Shown one piece after another: positions 60,039-64,000 of a stretch of 64,000 bases of DNA. How positions within the stretch are numbered: the first letter of the stretch is position 1; every line of letters starts with the position of its first letter. The notes under the pieces were generated by a model, which worked only from the letters and a program-made list of their open reading frames with translations, was not told the DNA's origin and searched no databases. This stretch comes from Acanthosoma haemorrhoidale (lineage: Eukaryota > Arthropoda > Insecta > Hemiptera > Acanthosomatidae), in the NCBI GenBank assembly GCA_930367205.1, contig OV884011.1, positions 169,023,226-169,087,225 on the forward strand, in the 5' to 3' direction. Made by a program: the position numbers and the translations under genes.

Positions 60039-61205
60039 AAATATACAGGAGCCAATCCTTGAATATGTAATTTAGAACTTTTCGTGCACGTTAAAAAAAA
60101 ATCTGATCTAAAATATAGTGAAAAATAGATTTCATATTTAGATTCAGCCCCTCCCCCCAAATATAGCTAAAATCGTAGGCACCAAAAATAATGAAATAAA
60201 AATTTCTTGCAGCCTGTATAAAAGGCCAGATATTTGGCGATCGAAAGAACAGAAAATCGAAACAGATTATTGAGATAGGAGTGCCCGTGGATGGCGATTT
60301 GCAAAAATTAGTTGCTGAAAAGAAGCGGTGCTGGAGTGCAATTTAATGGACTGGAGAGCTGTGGGATTCTCTTCATCGTTGTTCCCTGCAATATTGAATT
60401 CAGATGACAAGCAGAAATCCATCCGCAGGGAAAGGGGAAGAAAATACTGAGCAGGATTCGGCTACACTTTTGGGAACTGTTTGCAGGAGAATCCAAAAAA
60501 AAAAACCCTTTAAATTGCAAAGTGTGCAAAACTCTATTTCTCTGTGCATCCAAAGACGATAGCTTAAGTATAGCCGTCACAAGAGTTTCAGGGGTACACC
60601 CTTGGAAGAGACATGACTATAAATAATTTATGTTTTATGTTCATTTTTATATAAAAACAAAACATGGAAGATTTCTATGTACTATCGTGTATAAATAAAA
60701 ATATATATGAGACAAAAACTGTGTTTATTCAGAAAAAAATAAGATGAAACAACAAGGACTGAGGCAATTACCTACTCAGATCTACAGCCGGTTAGTAGGT
60801 TAAGCTCAGACCCTCCAAGGCAGGTCATGGCCCTCCAAGCCCTTCAAGGGCGTCCAATGATCCCGCTGCTACTCCGTTAGTCCTGTCTTCTTCTATTTGT
60901 TCCTTTTGGCTATCGTATAAAACGCCCTACAGTTTGCTTTTGTTTCCAAACCGTTATCCCAAGTGTTTAAAAGATTGTGTTCTGCTTTAGTTTTTTAGCC
61001 TTTAAATAATGCTTTCTCAGCAATTTCTTTTATCAGTATAGCAAGGCTGTTTATTTGGGTTTAAAGCCCCTTGGATTGACTTGAGGTAGAAAAGAAATTT
61101 CACGTTTTGATACGTTTTACGAGAGATTATCCACGAAATCATCACCTTCCCGTGAATTCAAATTCAAATCAGTTTACTTTCAATATTTAAAAAAAAAAAA
61201 AAAAA
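60039..61205. other. Intergenic, no gene seen
   Basis: No supported exon. CTGTATAAAAGGCC at about 60214 looks like a TATA box, but the open frames after it are short and unconvincing. A GC-richer stretch lies at 60780-60890. Confidence 0.4.
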
Positions 61206-62710
61206 ATATGCTTATATAACACTTCCAGAATGGAATCATGCGAAAAGTGGTCCGACATACCTCTTTCGAGAGGTTGAAGAACGCTGACCTGCACCCGTTG
61301 CTTGGTGTGCCTTCGGTGGGTGAGTTCATCCGCCGGAGACACATTAAGTTTTTTGACTCGTTGCAGCACCTGACAAACCCAGTGTTTAACACTATGACCC
61401 CCTATGAAAATTAGGATAAGAATTAGTATGTAAGTTAGTTTTAAGGTTGATCAAAAAGGTGAGCCCCATCACCTTTATTAGTCAGTTTAGTCCAGTCACG
61501 TATAATGTATATCATTATACTTGTTTATTCATTATATAATTTCTATAAAATAACAAAACCTGTATATAATTTAGTGATGCTACAGGCAATACAAAATAAT
61601 TTGTAAATAGATTCACCTGAGGATCTATAATTGTATATAATTATCTGGAAATTTAAAGGGGCTATGAAAGAAAAAAAAAAATATGCTTATATGCTAAAAA
61701 TAATTATATGCTTATGGTAACAACGTTTAAAAAAAAAAAAAAAAGTATGCTTATAAACGCTGACCTGCACCCGTTGCTTGGTGTGCCGTCGGTGGGTGAG
61801 TTCATCCGCCGGAGACACATTAAGTTTTTTGACTCGTTGCAGCAACTAACAAACCCAGTGTTTAACACTATGACCCCCCCCCCAACCCTCCCGCATCGAT
61901 GGCAACAGACTGTCGGGGAAAAAATAGATTAAGAATTAGTATGTAAGTTAGTTTTAAGGTTGGTCAAAAAGGTGAGCCCCATCACCTTTATTAGTCAGTT
62001 TAGTCCAGTCACGTATAATGTATATCATTATACTTGTTTATTCATTATATAATTTCTATAAAATAACAAAACCTGTATATAATTTAGTGATGCTACAGGC
62101 AATACAAAATAATTTGTAAATAGATTCACCTGAGGATCTATAATTGTATATAATTATCTGGAAATTTAAAGGGGCTATGAAAGAAAAAAAAAAATATGCT
62201 TATATGCTAAAAATAATTATATGCTTATGGTAACAACGTTTAAAAAAAAAAAAAAAAGTATGCTTATAAACGCTGACCTGCACCCGTTGCTTGGTGTGCC
62301 GTCGGTGGGTGAGTTCATCCGCCGGAGACACATTAAGTTTTTTGACTCGTTGCAGCAACTAACAAACCCAGTGTTTAACACTATGACCCCCCCCAACCCT
62401 CCCGCATCGATGGCAACAGACTGCCGGGGGGGGGGATTAGGATAAGAATTAGTATGTAAGTTAGTTTTAAGGTTGATCAAAAAGGTGAGCCCCATCACCT
62501 TTATTAGTCAGTTTAGTCCAGTCACGTATAATGTATATCATTATACTTGTTTATTCATTATATAATTTCTATAAAATAAAAAAACCAGTATATAATGTAG
62601 TGATGCTACAGGAAATACAAAAATAATTTGTAAAGAGATTCGCCTGAGGATCTATAATTGTATATGATTATCTGTAAATTTAAAGGGGCTATGAAAGAAA
62701 AAAAAAATTA
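61206..62710 (+). mobile_element. Three head-to-tail 3' ends of a Jockey-like element
   Basis: Copy 1 (about 61217-61680) starts at TCCAGAATGGAATCATGCG; copies 2 (about 61757-62192) and 3 (about 62270-62708) both start at AACGCTGACCTGCACCCG. Each encodes the ORF2 end (DLHPLLGVPSVGEFIRRRHI, FFDSLQ, TNPVFNTMTPP), a 3' UTR with GGTGAGCCCCATCACCTTTA and CTTGTTTATTCATTATATAA, and an A-rich tail after GGGGCTATGAAAG. Tails are followed by TATGCTTATATGC. Copies 2 and 3 repeat with a 513-bp period, including the junction, so a tandem duplication followed insertion. The same 3' end occurs on the minus strand at 51315-51780. Confidence 0.9.
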
Positions 62711-64000
62711 TGCTTATATGCAACGCATCTAGTCTTAAAACAAATGACCAACAGCAACTCTCTTGATAATGAATGAAATCTTCTTGTTGAAATATATCCC
62801 TCAATAAAATTGTCTTCCATTTCATCTGATGAACAATATTTTATATAAAATTATTATTTTTTTTTTAATGGTTTTGAAAAAGTGCATATCTGTAGGGGAT
62901 TTATCATCTTCCAGGTCCAGATCACTGAACTACATAAATACACCATATAACATCATATGCTCAAATACGCATGGGAACACTTGCCTGGGGCATATACAAA
63001 GTCAACTAAAGCCCTAACTCATGATACAAGATATTAATCCAAAGGTAACGGTCTTTATCGGCAATAACCTGGTCAATATGATAGAGAAATATTATTTTTT
63101 TAATTACTAAGAAATTTGTTTATGACCTTTCATCATTTACTTATGGTGCTGCTTTTGTTTTTGACATTAATAACTTAAACAGTGATCGATGTTGCGAACA
63201 CGATGTCAATGAAAGAGAGACTTTTTGTAACTACAGTTTAAAGAACAAAACAAAAGTTCCATCTAGTTAATCAGGTTAATATTTGGAGGTATTGCAATTC
63301 GATATCTTACTTAAAATTATAGAGTAATATTTTTATTTTATGATCCAATAATAAATTAATTGACGGCACTTATTTGAACACTCGTACAGTAAATACACGG
63401 GTGAAAACATACAAGTTTCTTCCTTTGAAAAAAGCAAAAACCCTAAAAATGTGCCTATTAGTGACGGGATGTTCCACGGATCAAAGATGAATAATTGACA
63501 TGATAACTAAACCCAGACTGAAGACTCGTACCGTCGTTTGTCATTTGTCTGATTGAATTAGAGTTAAAAGAGGATTAGCATAAATAAAAGTGTTTACAAA
63601 ACGCATAACAGTATCATGTGTTACCTGTGCTTGTGGAGAAGTTTCAGACGTTATGTTCAATGTGAAACATCCTCATTGGAGGAGAAAGCAATACAGCGCG
63701 TTCCCTCGAGCCATCCGGAATATCTATAGATTGTTTGGATTGTCAAAAAGTGGATCTAAAAAAAATCAAAGAAGCTAGATCGCACAATCACAAACTAAGA
63801 CGATAGTATCACCACGACGAATAAAGTTCCTTTAATGAAAAATCCATAGAAGTTAAATAATTTACTTAAACAAAGAGGAAAAAACATTGTCTCAGGAATG
63901 TTCCTTGTGGGAGTCCTTGTTTTATTGTACTGCTTTTTTAAAACACTGTCTACGGATCACAACCACATAGACGCTATTACAATAAAGTCTCCATTTCATT
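62711..64000. other. Right end of window, no gene seen
   Basis: A+T-rich, no supported exon. A 62-codon open frame at 63590-63778 with a basic end has no recognisable features or splice context. Confidence 0.4.

Noticed and set aside
63590..63778. 62-codon open frame with Cys pair and basic end
   Set aside because: No recognisable family and no gene context; left unannotated.
1..64000. CRISPR arrays, rRNA genes, endogenous virus genes, toxin genes
   Set aside because: None seen. The regular repeats present are a 176-bp tandem array, a 25-bp minisatellite and transposon copies, none with CRISPR-like spacers.

Overview
The window looks like an A+T-rich arthropod, most likely insect, nuclear genome segment. 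Genes are split into many short GT-AG exons. Between and inside them lie Jockey-type and other non-LTR retrotransposon fragments, solo LTRs, tRNA-derived SINE-like pieces, Tc1- and pogo-like remnants and short inverted-repeat elements. I cannot name the species. No bacterial operon, rRNA gene, intact tRNA gene or CRISPR array was seen.

Three protein-coding genes can be supported, all on the + strand. (1) The last two exons of a pyruvate kinase gene (about 1821-2769); its upstream exons lie outside the window. A minus-strand, internally deleted Jockey-like element (1-1760) sits in the intron before them. (2) A complete four-exon gene (7734-13276) for a 126-residue selenoprotein M homologue. 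Its active site is Cys-Ser-Gly-Cys in place of the selenocysteine form, and it has a signal peptide and a C-terminal KNEL. Three tandem 176-bp repeats end about 55 bp before its start codon. (3) A 27-coding-exon gene (16091-47471) for an axonemal dynein intermediate chain of the DNAI3/WDR63 (Chlamydomonas IC140) type. By my splicing every junction keeps frame and gives 2243 residues, against roughly 900 in vertebrates. The extra length is a roughly 700-residue insertion inside the first WD blade and a roughly 640-residue charged C-terminal tail.

Layout: 1-1760 Jockey-like element; 1821-2769 pyruvate kinase 3' end; 2770-7145 gene-poor; 7146-7680 tandem repeats; 7734-13276 SelM-like gene with LINE debris in its last intron; 13277-16090 intergenic; 16091-47471 DNAI3, whose introns carry most of the mobile elements; 47472-64000 no supported host gene but many repeats. 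These include an 110-bp TIR element with TA flanks (48995-49104), an LTR 5' part abutting a Jockey 3' end (50761-52460), a 25-bp minisatellite (54764-54880), a Jockey ORF2 end (55780-56280), a broken transposon-associated gene (58440-58910), a solo LTR (59108-60033) and three head-to-tail Jockey 3' ends (about 61210-62710).

The three genes have no evident shared pathway (glycolysis, ER redox, cilia or sperm flagella). Exon models were built by eye from splice consensus, phase continuity and family resemblance; no alignment or transcript evidence was available.
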